DNA of 64,000 nt from Ulva prolifera (Eukaryota; Chlorophyta; Ulvophyceae; Ulvales; Ulvaceae), in the NCBI GenBank assembly GCA_023078555.1, contig CM041201.1:2487713-2551712 (forward strand), in the 5' to 3' direction. The notes under the pieces are model-generated. The model ran no database searches, had not been told where the DNA came from, and saw only the letters and a list, made by a program, of their open reading frames with translations. Numbering within the stretch: position 1 is the first letter of the stretch; each line of letters opens with the position of its first letter. Positions 36,124-48,022 of this stretch are shown here, in pieces. The translations under genes and the position numbers were made by a program.

Positions 36124-36499
36124 TACAAGGATAAAGCCGGCGAGGCGAGCAGCACCGCGAAAGAAGCAAGCAGACCAAGCGCACAACCAGCCACCCAAGC
36201 ACGCCACACCCACCACGCACAGAACGCCCATCACGCCCTCAGCAAACGACACAGATCCGCAGACCGCCAAGCACACACCCACACACCCACACACGCACAC
36301 AAACACACCCAACGGCCCACACACAACCACACGTGTGGGGGTTGGTTCGTGTGGTGGTGTGTAGGAGTGTGGGGGTGTGTGGGTGCTTGTTGTGCCTTGG
36401 CGTTGGCTGTTGCTCTCCTGCTACGTGCGCATTGCGTTTCTCGTGCTCTCCCTTTTGGTCCTGGCGGTGCTACCGGCCCCTCTGGCTTTTTCCTTTGTA
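36124..36499. mobile_element. Facing pair of TACAAGG-family ends (about 376 bp)
   Basis: The left end reads TACAAGGATAAAGCCGGCGA in plus orientation. The right end, read on the minus strand, starts TACAAAGGAAAAAGCCAGAG and continues with GGGGCCGGTAGCACCGCC. The ends thus form imperfect inverted repeats around a (CA)-rich interior. No clear flanking duplication was found, so this may be one element with inverted ends or two separate insertions. Confidence 0.5.
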
Positions 36500-38190
36500 A
36501 CACACAACCACACAGCATCCACCACCTGAACGCCTGTCGCCGTGCGACAGGGCTGCGCCCAACACACCGCCGCCCAAGGCCGTCTATCCTGGCCGCCCGA
36601 TTGCCGGGGGCCGCGCTAGCCCCAAACCCCACCCCACGTGGGGGTACCCCCAGAGCCACAGCACACCCGGCCAGCCTGGCACCGCCGCGCGGCCCCGCCG
36701 GCCCGCGCTGAACCGCACCCGGGGCGATGCGGTGCTCAGGCTCTCCCCGCAGTCCCTGCACATGCCAACGAAGGCATCTCGCACGCATAGCGCACACGGC
36801 CGCCCCGGAGTCAGAGGCCATCGGTTGGTGGCGTCAAGCGGAAATACTGTGTTACAAGGACGCACTGTGTGCATATGTTACAAGGATGCTTTGTCGACAA
36901 AGCACAGGCTGTGCAGCCTGATGTGCGCCTGAGCGAAAGGAGCGCGGCACGTACTGCTGCTGGGCACAGACCGTTCCGCAGAGACGCAGCATGTCCCGAG
37001 GCTTCGAGTTCGCGCGTGCGCCTGCAGCAGGTGCGCCACTGTGCAATCGCATGCGGGCGCAGCTGCAGCAAGGCCGCTCAGCGGGCCGCCCGCAGCTTCC
37101 CCAGACACGCACACATTCCTTTATCCTTGCAACCAGTAGGTGCACGAAAATGTTCCTAGCCTAGAACGAACATTCAGATCCGGATGTATTATGCATTGCA
37201 AGCGGATCGCGGCTCGTTGCGATTCAGCGTATAGCAAGAACAGACCCATGCACGTACAAATCAGGGCAGCAATTCGCTGCAGCTGCGCGCCATTGCCAAC
37301 GGTCAAATGAATCAGCAGAGGCAAAAACGGCCACCTCTCGCTGGCATGCGGTGAGCGAGCGCCAGGCAGTGAGCTGTTGCACATGCGTATTGGTGAGCTG
37401 ATGCTATCTGGGCTCGGAAGCGGGTGAATTGGACAACTTGGTGGTCATTGTGGTTGCGAATCAAATGCAGTGCCGCCGCGGCGTCGAGCGGTCACCGAGC
37501 CGGACATGTTCGGATGGCAGCACCAAGCAGCCAAGCCCGACGCAACCGATTGCAACAGATGAGCGCCGTGTCGCGGGCTGGAAGGCTGCTGTCTTTGATA
37601 GGCTTCGATATGCTCGTCAAGCGTTCAGACGATGTGCCTGTCGCGCGCTTGATGGAAACATTGATTGCGAAAGCTTTGACACAGACGACCGCACGAGTAG
37701 CTGCTGTCAAGTATTTGTAACCCTCCTGGGGATCGGTGGCGGCGGCAGGCAACGGTGTCTATGTTAAAAAGCGATTCTCCTGGGGGGCCTAGGCTTGGAA
37801 CACTGACGAATTGACACAGCAACACACTTGTGCGACGGCGTGTCGAAGCTTGCCCACGTCCAGGTAAAGAACCTCAAATGATATGCATGAGACGCGAGTG
37901 ACGAATGGGCGTGAGGACTCGAGCTACAATAGCCTCAGATTAAAAGCGTACACGCAAGCTTCTTCGCGTCATGATCAATTACGGCCACAGCCACCAGCGT
38001 TACGACTGGTGCTGGCATGACGTGCGCCCGGAAAGGTGCGGTGTACGCATGCCTTGTGGTTCCGAACCGAGTCATGCGCCTCGACCACACGATGAGTGGC
38101 CATCACCCGAGCTTCTGCAACCTTCGAGAATCAGCACAAGCAGCACCATGAGCAGATCAACAATTGAGTGTGCAGCGCATCGGCAGGGCT
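36500..38190. other. Intergenic, upstream of LEA gene 3
   Basis: No gene recognised. Two short TACAAGG-like strings (ttacaaggacgcac and ttacaaggatgc) lie at about 36851 and 36879. Confidence 0.4.
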
Positions 38191-38196
38191 GCCACT

Positions 38197-38206
38197 TATA
38201 TATATA
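38197..38206 (+). promoter_or_regulatory. TATA box of LEA gene 3
   Basis: tatatatata lies 100 bp before the ATG at 38297. Confidence 0.65.
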
Positions 38207-38296
38207 CGGGCGGCACAGGTGACGCATTCAAACACCATTAAGCACATATCTGATCATCATAGATATTCCTTATTTCAACGCAACTGCTCTTACAAG

Positions 38297-39680
38297 ATGG
38301 ATAACGGTATGGTTCACCCGCGAAAAGTGCACACCGTTCTGCTTGCTTACGAAGCCCCTTCCTCGCCCTCGTCTCCTTCATCGCATTGAATAGTACAGCT
38401 CGACCGTCCTGCGATGAGGCGACAGGATCACTGTCTTCGGAGTTGAGCCATCGACACAGGCCACGTGTCAGGCACCTCGTGTTGCTCCACATGTATCTCA
38501 TAGAGATATGCATGAACAGAACCCGGTGCATGAACAGCACCCCGGTGCAGCGACAGCCGCGACACGAAGGTTCCTTCACCGACATTCCGTGCACCGTCTA
38601 GCTGTCCACCCGAGAGACCTGAGCCTAGAGGGTATCGTCTAGTAGAGTTCAATTTTGCTGCATGGCACATCCTGCAGGGCAGCAGTGTGCAGTTACATCT
38701 GATGCATTCTGCCTGAACCTGAATACTGCCATTGGCATTCCATTGGCATTCATGTGCCAGTATATGAAGGGATGCCCATGCTGAGGGGCAAGCAATCATG
38801 CCAGCCGCCCTGCATCTAAGCCCGAGCACCTGAGATGTTCGTAGCTGAAACACGCGCTCGGCCGCAGCACTGCGATGTGTCATCATCCAATGCTGCTGTA
38901 AGCCTGCTTCTTTGAAGCGGCGCTTGATGCCGCATGCATGCATCTCAGAGTGGGAGGCACTTGGCAACAGGATTCACGCACACGCTCTGAGCAAGCCACA
39001 AACGTTCATGCTTGTATGCAGTCAACCAGGCCGGAAAGAACCTCCAGGACGCCGCAGGCAATGTCGCTGGCGCTGCTCAGGATGCCGCCAACCAGACCTA
39101 CAACGCGGTTGCCGGCACTGCCCAGAATGTGAAGGAGACCGTCATGGGCAAGGGCGAGGAAGCTCAGAAGGAGGCTGAGAAGGCTGCTGACAAGGCCGGT
39201 GATAAGGTGAGCTGCAGCATTTGTTGCAACAATTGTGTTCTGGGAAATGCGGTCCTGGCATTGCCTGTCCTCGGTGATTGTCCTACGAGACCTGTCCAAC
39301 TTAAACCTGATCTGCCCATCACACAAGTACATCCGTGCACATTGCAACTATACAAGCACCAACATGTTATGAATGTGATGAAGCCGCCCAGATCTTTCAG
39401 TAGTGTTGTGCTGTGCGTTGGTGATAGGTTTTTTATGGCTCCCTGGTCATTGGCCGGCCTGGTGCCAGCATACAAAATTCCAGTAACTCGGTAAATGTTG
39501 ACTGATGGCGGTGTGCAGGCTGAGGAGACATACAACCAGGCCAAGGACGCCGCTGGGGATGCACAAGACAAGGCAAAGGACGCTGCTGGGGATGCTAAGT
39601 CCGCAGCAAACGACGCGATCGGGAATGCCCAAGATGGCATGGACAAGGCTGCCAACAAGGCCCAGAACAAGCTGAACTAA
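38297..39680 (+). CDS. LEA protein 3 (HIC6-like), no presequence
   Basis: Exons 38297-38306, 39022-39206 and 39519-39680 join to 118 aa. The first exon codes MDN plus one base (phase 1, donor gtatgg); intron 2 is phase 0 (gtgagc). Exon lengths 10/185/162 nt are identical to the gene at 25726. The proteins differ at few sites, for example VNQAGKNLQDAAGN against AKQAGKNIQDAAGN. The introns and flanks are unrelated, so the duplication is old enough for non-coding DNA to diverge while the protein is held by selection. It has the same LEA_4 11-mer composition, ends AANKAQNKLN and lacks an organelle presequence. Likely a cytosolic stress protectant. Confidence 0.86.
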
Positions 39681-41026
39681 GTGCAGACGCTGTCTGCATC
39701 TCCTTCAGTTGTGTAGTATACGAGGATGCCGTGCGTGCCACGTGCAGACGAGCTCTTCCTGGCCAGTCTTTTACTTATGATGGCAATTGCTGCCCGCTGA
39801 GGTCCCCAGATGGTTAGCAGGGACGTGGCGATTAAGAGTGGTCCGTATGTGACAATAAACCGGCTGTGTGGCCTCTGGTGTTCACACCAGCACGCTAGCC
39901 TTGTAAATCTACTCTTCCATTTGCTGCCACAGAGCGTGGATGTTCACTGTTGCTGATGATCTGCACATGATATGTTTTGTACCTGTGCTTCTGATGTAAT
40001 CTTTAGGTAGCGCTGTCTACTGAGCGTTGTTGGGCATGCCTGGGGAAGCCATCTATACCTTGCCTGTGTTGTTGAGGGCGCTGTCTAGTCAGCATTTTCA
40101 TCCTCAGCAATCATGAGTAGAGCAGGCATCTGTGTTGAATTTTGAATGAATGGCGTACCGCACCATTCTTCACATGGTCGTTCCACCAGTTCTGTTTTCA
40201 CACCTCATGGTTCTACTGTCCATTTCAACAAAATGACCCCCCAAAGCAAGGTACAATGCAGGATTGGTGGTCAGGTGCCTTGATACCATTGCCTTTGGCT
40301 GGCACAAATCGGTGACACAGGTCCACAGGCTAGGATACACCAGACAGGAACATACAAACACTCGCTTTGTTCTGTGTCATGTGTGGCCATATTCTCCACA
40401 GCTGGAGGGTCCAGGACATCTTGTTCACCTATTACATCTGTACAGCTCACAGCTCACATGCAAGATGATTCAGATGCAAACAGCCAGCAATGCAAGGCAT
40501 CGGTGTCAAGCATAGACGCGCGATGTCACCAGTGGCATCCTGAACACACCGCCGCCTGGGCCCCTGAACGTTGTACCTCTGCAAATAAATATCCGAACAC
40601 ATTCACCAGTGGCATCCTGAAGACACCTCAATACAGGATCGTTCACGCGTCAAACTAGTCGAAGCCCATTGACTTACTAAGTCAATAGTAGTACACAGTA
40701 GCACACCATCTGCCGGTGCACCCACCTGCATGCTGCGCCGGGGTGTGCCACTCTGGCGGACTGCCTGTGCATGCATGCAGCAGAGATAGCTCCGACTGGG
40801 GATGCTGCTGCTGGTGCCCGAATCCTTCGGAGGGCCACCGCGACGCGCCGCTCGGCCGCTGGCAGCATGGACATGCCCCCAGCAGCGCTGCTGTACACTT
40901 TGCCAATGAGTAAACAATGTGAGGTCAACAATTGCAGCTGTACTGGAGCAGGCAGATGCGTGCGGCGACGCGCGCCTGCCTGCAGTGTTGCGGCCTGCAG
41001 GCCCGTAGCTTGACCTGCCTGCAGTG
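39681..41026. other. Intergenic, 3' of LEA gene 3
   Basis: Begins with the LEA 3' untranslated region. No other gene is recognised up to the TACAAGG element at 41027. Confidence 0.4.
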
Positions 41027-41153
41027 ATACAGGGACAAAGCGAGCGAGGCAGGTAACACCGTGGGCAACGACCACGGGAACCGCACACCCACGCAACCAG
41101 CAACACGCAGCACATACCAACACACACACGCAACCGCACACGTCAGCACCCGG
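41027..41153 (+). mobile_element. TACAAGG-family element with 13-bp target-site duplication
   Basis: A 127-bp element starting atacagggacaaagcgagcg, flanked by cctgcctgcagtg at 41014-41026 and 41154-41166. Internal core aggcaggtaacaccgtgggc, then aaccgcacacccacgcaacc, as in the 42372 copy. Confidence 0.75.
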
Positions 41154-41316
41154 CCTGCCTGCAGTGTGCCTTGCTGGGATGCATGCCGTGGGGTGGTGGC
41201 GGTGGCGGGCAGTTCTGGAGGAAATGCTGTGCGTGTGGGTGCTGCACGGGCAGAAAGACAGCACCACCGTGATCCCGGACGACCAATGGCTCATGGCGCG
41301 GCCCATGCGTGTCCTG

Positions 41317-41372
41317 GTGGTGGACAGGTCGAGGTCCGGGTCCTCCTGAATGGACCTCGACCTGTCCACCAC
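41317..41372. repeat. Perfect 21-bp inverted repeat with 14-nt loop
   Basis: The left arm at 41317-41337 (starting gtggtggacaggtcgaggtc) is the exact reverse complement of the right arm at 41352-41372. Transcribed RNA would form a strong hairpin. Related cctgtcca strings continue downstream to about 41400. Confidence 0.85.
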
Positions 41373-42352
41373 ACTCCTGGACCTCGGCCTGTCCAACACG
41401 GTCCGGGAGGGGGCGGGCAGGGGCCACGCTGCCGCCGCTCTTCTGCACTGCAGCCACGCTGCTGTTTCAGTGCCGAAGAGAACGCACGAAAGCCGCTGCC
41501 CGGAACACAATGATCACTGTCAGCGCTCATCACTGTCACGCGCGTGGATTCAAGACGTGCTGAACGCAGGACTGGCGGACATACGGCCCCCGCTACCGCA
41601 CCCAGATCGCACCTGCGGCCACACCTTGCCCCTGCGGAAGCATGCTGCACAGCTGGAACCATCCAACAGCCACCATGCGCAGCGCACAGCACACAGCACA
41701 CAGCAGGCCCGGAGCTGAGCGCAAGCTTGGTCACAGCGTGAGGCGGGAGGTGCAGAGCTCCTCGTGGGTGTCCCTCGATGGTGATTTGGTTGAAAATGCA
41801 GCATTCATCATGATGCCGGCAGCGCCGGGCATCATCGGCGGCACCCGGCCACGCAGCAGAGCCGGTGTAGCCAAAGTAGGGCCACGGCGCCAGATCGCTA
41901 GCATCGCACGCATGTCCACAGGCACGGCACAAGCGTGGACAGACTGTCCTGTACATCTCCAGGTGACTGTCTGTCCTGTGCAGCGCTGATAGCGCCACTT
42001 GCACGGCTGCAGTGACCTCCCAAGTTGCTGCTGGCGACGGCGAGGGGTGCCGCAGTCGATACGTCCGGCGCTGCCGAGCCCACCGTCGCTGTCGTCATGC
42101 ATGCGGCCACGGGGGCCGGGTTTGAGCAGCCAGCCGCCGGGCTGCTGCAGCCGCAGGCCAATCTGCGGAGCCAGTGAGTGCCCCCGGTGACTCTGGGAGG
42201 CAGACAGCTGCCACGGCGGAGGCCGGCTGGCAGGGGCGGGGTGGGAGGCGGAGGCGGGCTGCTGCTGAGACCGTCATGCATATGAGCAACGGCTTGCCTC
42301 GCCACTGGAGAGTCTCCAGCTGCGCCTGCGAGCGGCCCTTGCAGAGGTGCTT
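41373..42352. other. Intergenic, no gene recognised
   Basis: Compositionally mixed DNA with open frames on both strands but no motifs. Confidence 0.4.
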
Positions 42353-42371
42353 GCACGCTGTAGCCTGTGTG

Positions 42372-42548
42372 TTAATTTGAAGCCTGCATGTTAATTTGTT
42401 GTCTGTGTGTTACAAGGACAAAGCAAGCAAGGCAGGTAGCACCGCGAGCAACAACCGGGGGAATCGCACACCCACGCAACATCAGCACCTGCGCCGGCCA
42501 CAGTCACACAGTCACACACATACACACATGCCCCCCTACCCCACGCAT
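42372..42548 (+). mobile_element. TACAAGG-family insertion with 19-bp imperfect target-site duplication
   Basis: A 177-bp block flanked by gcacgctgtagcctgtgtg (42353-42371) and gcacgctgtagtctgcgtg (42549-42567), with two mismatches. TACAAGGACAAAGCAAGC starts at 42411, after a short duplicated tgttaattt leader. The sequence through agcaccgcgagcaacaacc matches the 23.9-kb copy in reverse. Confidence 0.65.
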
Positions 42549-42567
42549 GCACGCTGTAGTCTGCGTG

Positions 42568-43512
42568 CCACCATGCATTGCAGTGCAAGTGCCGCAGCTG
42601 CAGTAGCTGCATGCGTGATTGGTGCAGAGGGGGGCGGACAGCTGGCGGGTGCGCCGGACGGCACGCATGCCAACTCGTCCACAGTGCACATGGGCGACTA
42701 TTTGGCGCTGCCTCCTGTCAGTCTCCGCCAGCTACCTATACGGCTCTGCGTCGCGCGGTGTGGTGGTGAACTGCATGGCCTGTCGCCGTTTTGCCATGGC
42801 CGGCGAAGCGCTGATGTGGCACGATGCATGCAGCTGAGAGGCGGGGGAAGGGGCTCTCCGGGGCTGCTGCAGTGCAGACGTGTGTGAGCAAAAGTCTCGC
42901 TCCGGGGGCTGCACATGTGGCTCCTTGCAGTCAGGAGGCGCAGCTGGGCAGTGTTGCGTGGGGCCCCCCCAGGCACCGCGAGGGTGGACTCCTATGAGCA
43001 TATGTTACATGCATGAAGGTGGGTGGGGATACGGCCACAGGGTTCCATCGTCGACGCCGCGCGCCGCACCAACAGGGGTTCCATAAACACATGCCCATCG
43101 CCGCCAGTCCACGCAGAACAGAAACCCTGCGGATCCAGCAGCTCGTCAACACCACCCGCGCACACCAGCACCCCCACAGTCCCAGTCCCGGGCGCATACG
43201 CATGCACACACGTGTTCTGCGGGGCGTGCTTTGCTGACTCGGGTGTGCTATGCTGGGTTGCTGATGCTAGTGTCGTGCTGTGCGCTGTTTCTGCTGTGCT
43301 ACCCGTCTCGCAAAATGTGTCCTGGTGCCACACGCTCAGAGTCTGTACATCGCTAGTGAATCAGTACTGTAAAGGAATTTGGAAACGGCTGTGAGCGGGT
43401 GTGCGTGTCGAGGTGTACATGTGTTGGCTTTGACGTGAGTTGGTGTGGGTACTCTGGGCTCTGGTTGAGCGCTGCGGGGGTCTCTCTGCGAGGTGGTGGT
43501 TTTGGGCGGTTG
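42568..43512. other. Intergenic, no gene recognised
   Basis: No gene recognised. A weak minus-orientation TACAAGG-family match (ctgctgtgctacccgtctcg) lies near 43290. Confidence 0.4.
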
Positions 43513-43777
43513 TGTAAAGTAAAGTATATCTGAATTTACTGAGCCGTATCTTATTGGACATTGACAACTCCGAATTAACGGGACCACATCTGCCGAAGGG
43601 GTAAACCACCTGGAAACCCCCCTCTGACGACCGCACGCAACTCACAGGGCCTCCTCCTGTGCTGAGTGAGGTGGTCACGCACGGCCGTTTCGATTCTTCA
43701 AAGCGCACGCAGAATCGAACCCACGACCTCCTGAAACGGAGGGGGTAGCTTTTAATCCGTCCTCAACCCATTGGACC
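43513..43777 (-). mobile_element. tRNA-headed SINE, full-length copy b (best preserved)
   Basis: Read on the minus strand, the tRNA-like head (43777 to about 43703) has A-box-like CCAATGGGTTGAGGAC and B-box GTGGGTTCGATTC; it most resembles an Arg tRNA. The roughly 190-bp body passes through AGGTGGTTTACCCCTTCGGC and ends at ACGGCTCAGTAAATTCAG. A TTTAC-repeat tail follows (43513-43525). Confidence 0.8.
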
Positions 43778-43793
43778 CATTGTGTGGTGGTGT

Positions 43794-44033
43794 TACAAGG
43801 ACAAAGGCAGCAAGGCGGGCAGCACGGCGAAACCAGCAAGCCGCATCAAAGGGTGTGTGGTATGCCGGAAAGCTGGCTGTGACATGGGTTTGCTGCGTTG
43901 GTTCACCAGTACCTGTTCGTGTGCTGCTCGCTGTTCCTGCAGTGCTACCTGCATCCTCGCCTGTGTCCTGGCATCACACATAGAGTGTGTGTCTCCCTCT
44001 GGTGCTACCGGCCACTCCGACTTTGTCCTTGTA
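43794..44033. mobile_element. Facing pair of TACAAGG-family ends (about 240 bp)
   Basis: The left end is TACAAGGACAAAGGCAGCAA in plus orientation. The right end on the minus strand begins TACAAGGACAAAGTCGGAGT, then GGCCGGTAGCACCAGAGGG. A further minus-orientation family match lies inside (about 43905-43978). The block starts 16 bp after the tRNA head of the adjacent SINE. Confidence 0.55.
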
Positions 44034-45120
44034 ACACATAGATCTCGAGTGAGTGCTTCCGAGCCTGTGCCATTGCTAGCTGTAGCAGTGCGGGCCAGTA
44101 CACGCTGGGGACGTGTGTCACAAGTGCCTAGCTGATGTATCATGTGTCATGTAGCATTGTGGGGATGTGGGGGGTGTCAGGCACGGCCTGCGAGCCACAA
44201 GGGGGCGCCGCAGAGGAATGTGGGGCAGCTTGCACGTTGTGCTGTGCTAGAGGACTGCAGTGCTGCAAGTTCAGCAGTCATTGGTGCAACATGTGTTCTG
44301 ATGTGCGGGTCAGAGCTCATGCTGGAAAAGTATATTAACAGTATAGTCAACGTACGTTGGTATTCTGCCATGCAGTGGCCCGAGCAATTTGTCTTCAGGA
44401 ATCTGTTCTCACCACCGAGTTGCATGGAGCGAATCCTTCAGTAGCAGAACACTTCTGGTACTGTTGTTGGGCTTGTAGCGGGCTGCAGCGTTGAAACTTT
44501 GCACTTTGTTTGCCAGACTCCAGTTGCTTGATTGCACACTGTTCCTGTGCACAGCTGCGGTGCTGTTCGCGTCCTTGCCTTGTCCTCGTCAGACCTATCC
44601 GTTGGTGTGTTTGGTTGTGGTGTGTTGCTCGAGTTGGAGGTTGATGGTTGGATTGGGCGCTGCCACGATCGTTGCGACCATTGCAACAATTGATCCACAT
44701 GATTGATGCAAATACTGATCAGCAGCTGTCCCCAAATCTTGTTGTGCATGAGCTAGTTCAAGGGCCTGAAATGGGCCGCAGACATGCCCTGCGTTTGAGT
44801 CGCGTCGGGGCTGGCTCCAGCGGCTTGACCAGCCCTGAACGTCCCTGGCTGTGAAGGACGTTCGCCGAGAGTGATGGTTCACAAGACAGGGCCAAGCTTG
44901 AGATCCTGCGCAAACAGGGTAGCTGGATTCTGCATTTGCGTCGTCAGCAAATCCACGCAGATGTATTGGTTGTGGATGCGACCAGTACGGCCACATCCGC
45001 GCAGCCAAAAGTCGCCGCGGCCCTGTGGCTGTCCCCAGCCATCCACAACAATCTGAGTGGCCACGAAATTCCTCACATGAATCACACTGTGTCAGTTTTG
45101 GACGGACGAAGTGGCTCCGT
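44034..45120. other. Intergenic, upstream of LEA gene 4
   Basis: No gene recognised. The long minus-strand frame at 44595-45125 lacks motifs and overlaps the LEA promoter. Confidence 0.4.
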
Positions 45121-45125
45121 GACAA

Positions 45126-45131
45126 TATAAG
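45126..45131 (+). promoter_or_regulatory. TATA-like box of LEA gene 4
   Basis: tataag lies 100 bp before the ATG at 45226. It is a weaker match than in the other four genes but at the same distance. Confidence 0.55.
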
Positions 45132-45225
45132 CCTGCAGGTGCGCTGGCAGTTTTACATCACGCATAAGCTATCTTCAGCCTCCGAAAATATTCTACTTTC
45201 TTCTCGCCTGACACACGTTTTCAAC

Positions 45226-46378
45226 ATGATGAACCGCAGCATGATCCGCCAGGCCGTCCGCGCGCCAGCACAGCCTTCCCGCGTGGCCGCTCCATCCGTG
45301 TCTGCTCGCCTCTCCGTGCGTGGTACGCTGTCTGCGTCTTCAGGGCTTCGGTAAGCTAAAGCCCTCGATTGCATGTACCCTGACACGTCGTCCGGGCCAT
45401 CTGAGTTCCGTTTAGCGTCCATGCATGCGCTGTTCTACAGGCATATGTCCCAGCTACACGCTGCATAATTCCCTCTCTGCGTTGCACTTCCAACGGCGCT
45501 TTTGAAAAGCAGGTCGAGAATGCTCTGATGTTCACTGCAGTCGTCGGCTGAAATGCGTGCATGCGAAGTTCTCTTTTCCGATTTTCAGCCCTGTCATCTG
45601 ACTCTGCCTGGTTTATGATTATGGCAACACGGTGTCCTGTATTTCATCATGTGTTTTCGAATGTGCTGTTGTACTGCTGTCTGCAGTCATGCTCCTGACT
45701 GCGTGCTTGCTGCCGACTTCCCGATGTCTCCGGTGGCTCCGGCGATGATGTTCCGTTTATCCTCGAAACCCAGCATTCTTACGATTGATGGTGTCCCTTG
45801 GACATAACGCTGTTCAGCTACTGAGCGTGGTATTTGCGCCAGTGCTGAGCTTGTTTGATCTGTGACCTTACCACTTCTGTGCTTGCAGTCCAATCTGTTG
45901 GTAAGGACATCGAGAACGCAGCTGACAACGTCCGCGACGCTGCCAAGGATGCTCAAAGCAACATCGAGAACGCTGCCAAGGACGCTCAAGGCAACATTGA
46001 GAACGTTGCTGACAACGTGGGCAACAAGGTACGTCTGGGTCAAGCTTCTCGGGGCCACCATCCTGTTGTGTCAGTGGCTGCAACCAGCGCATCCTTCCTT
46101 TTTTTAATCAACACCTCTTCACGTCCTGTATGATCGATTTAGGTAAACAGTGGCAGGTGTATCAACAACAAAGTTCTATGCAGGCTGGCGATGCTTACAA
46201 CTCTGCTAAGGATGGTGTCAAGGATGCTGCTGACGAGGTCGAGGGCCAAGCCAAAAAGGCCGGGGATAACCTCGACAGTGCTGCTAGCGATGTTAAGGAC
46301 GCGACATCTAACGCTGTGGACGACGCCAAGAAGGGCCTTGACGATGCCGCAAACTCGGTTAAGGACAAGCTCAACTAG
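45226..46378 (+). CDS. LEA protein 4 (HIC6-like) with plastid-type presequence
   Basis: Exons 45226-45322, 45889-46028 and 46184-46378 join to 143 aa (intron 1 phase 1, donor gtacgc; intron 2 phase 0, donor gtacgt). Exon 1 starts MMNRSMIRQAVRAPAQPSRV, nearly the same presequence as the gene at 32191, free of acidic residues. Exons 2 and 3 have the same lengths as in that gene. The mature part carries LEA-type repeats, including two copies of AKDAQ(S/G)NIEN 13 residues apart, and ends NSVKDKLN. It lacks Cys and Trp. Expected to protect plastid proteins or membranes under cold or drying; an organelle location other than the plastid is possible. Confidence 0.87.
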
Positions 46379-47963
46379 ATACCTGTGTTCCTCAAGTCAT
46401 CTGATGTTCACAGGATGTGGCGTTTCCTGCGCTGTAGAAGAACGAGTGATCATCAGGGCTTTAATGTATGCCCTGATGGTTTGTACAGGACATGCTGTAG
46501 CCAACGTAACAGCTGCCAGGCTTTGTAAACAGCTCGCTCAGTCACCGTGATATGATACACTGCTTCTGCACATGCCAACAGTGTTGCGTTATTACCCGCC
46601 ATGATCTGTATGGTGTTCCTTGTAGTGAGCATCTTGTTTTCTCTTTTTCCACCGCCATACTGTCACTATACACACAGCCTGAGGGGAGCTTCCCGGCTGC
46701 AAACACACTTATTTACTCTCTCCCTTACTGCCAGCGCATGCTGTCGGTGTATCATCAAAATCAAGCTCAGGGAACACGTCGGAAACTAGCCATGTCGAGT
46801 TGTTCTTCCGCCAGGGTACTACAGTGGTCTTTGACTGTGGTTTATTTTTGACCTATGACCTATGACTGTGCACGGTCATGCCTTGCTCGCTCAGATGATC
46901 CTGTGTGGGGAACATCGAATGTATGTGTAAACGCTGTACCCAGAACATGCACCCTGAACTTCGGCTCTGTTCAGTGTTCAAGAACTGCCCCTTGTCAAGG
47001 TTGACTTGCACATGTGACCTGTACATACTACTGGACCCGTTCCATTACTGTTACGCTACACTCCCCACATTCCGTAGATGTGGTCATGGGCGGGTCTTGG
47101 CAAAACAAGCAAGTCGCGAACACTCACACAACAAGTCATACTTCAGCTCCCATCAGACACAGTGGCACCCATGCATACGTCCGCAGCACCTCGATACTTG
47201 TGATTACTGAGATCCGCGATCACATGCCCACACAATCCCTGCAGCCATGCTGCTTGCTCGTGCAGTGTGAGTTACATGTGGCATAATGAAATGCAGAAAA
47301 GACTCGCATATGCCCTACTGCTGTCCAACCTCTCGCTGCAGACACATATGTGGTGGCTGTGATGCTGGTACTGACATGCAATAGGTGAGCATTTTGCAGC
47401 TCTGTCACGACGTCACAGCTCTGCCTGAAACAAAATGCTGTGAAGGTACAGCGGCTCATCAACATGATCGTTGAACACCACACTGCCGCAGCCGTTTGGG
47501 AGGCCATGGCACACAGCCTGGGCCGTGTGCCTCAAATCCGCCCGCACGCAGCGCGCAGCACAAGCGCCGCGCCGTGGATAACCCTGTTGCACCTGCACTG
47601 GTGTGTGCCACTGCAGAACAGCCTGATTGACTTTGCATTTCATCCAGCGCCTGCTTTTGCGAGGCTCACGCGACCACGTTGGAACTGCGGACCGCACAGC
47701 CGCACCCAGGCAGCCAACGACTGCCATGCTGATGTGGGACCCCGTCTCGCACATGCGCCCGGGGACGGCAGATCCGCCACGCATGACCGTGTCTGCCCAA
47801 CCACGGCCTGTGGGCTGCAGGCACCCCACGGAAGTACACAGCCAGCTTGCTGATGGGGCTCCCGGGACCATGGCGTACAGGCAGGCAGGGGTGGGGGGTG
47901 CGCGAGACCCCTGCAGCATGCATGGCTTCACAGGCGTTATCACCCCGCCGGTCCCACCGAGTC

Positions 47964-48008
<45 letters not shown>

Positions 48009-48022
48009 ACCCCCGAGCACGG
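46379..48022. other. Intergenic, with a 43-nt C tract
   Basis: LEA gene 4 3' untranslated DNA, then sequence without recognised genes. A C43 homopolymer at 47966-48008 lies 14 bp before the SINE tail. Confidence 0.45.

Noticed and set aside
43703..43777. Functional tRNA gene.
   Set aside because: The T-stem does not pair well and the same head recurs at the end of a dispersed repeat, so a SINE head is the better reading.
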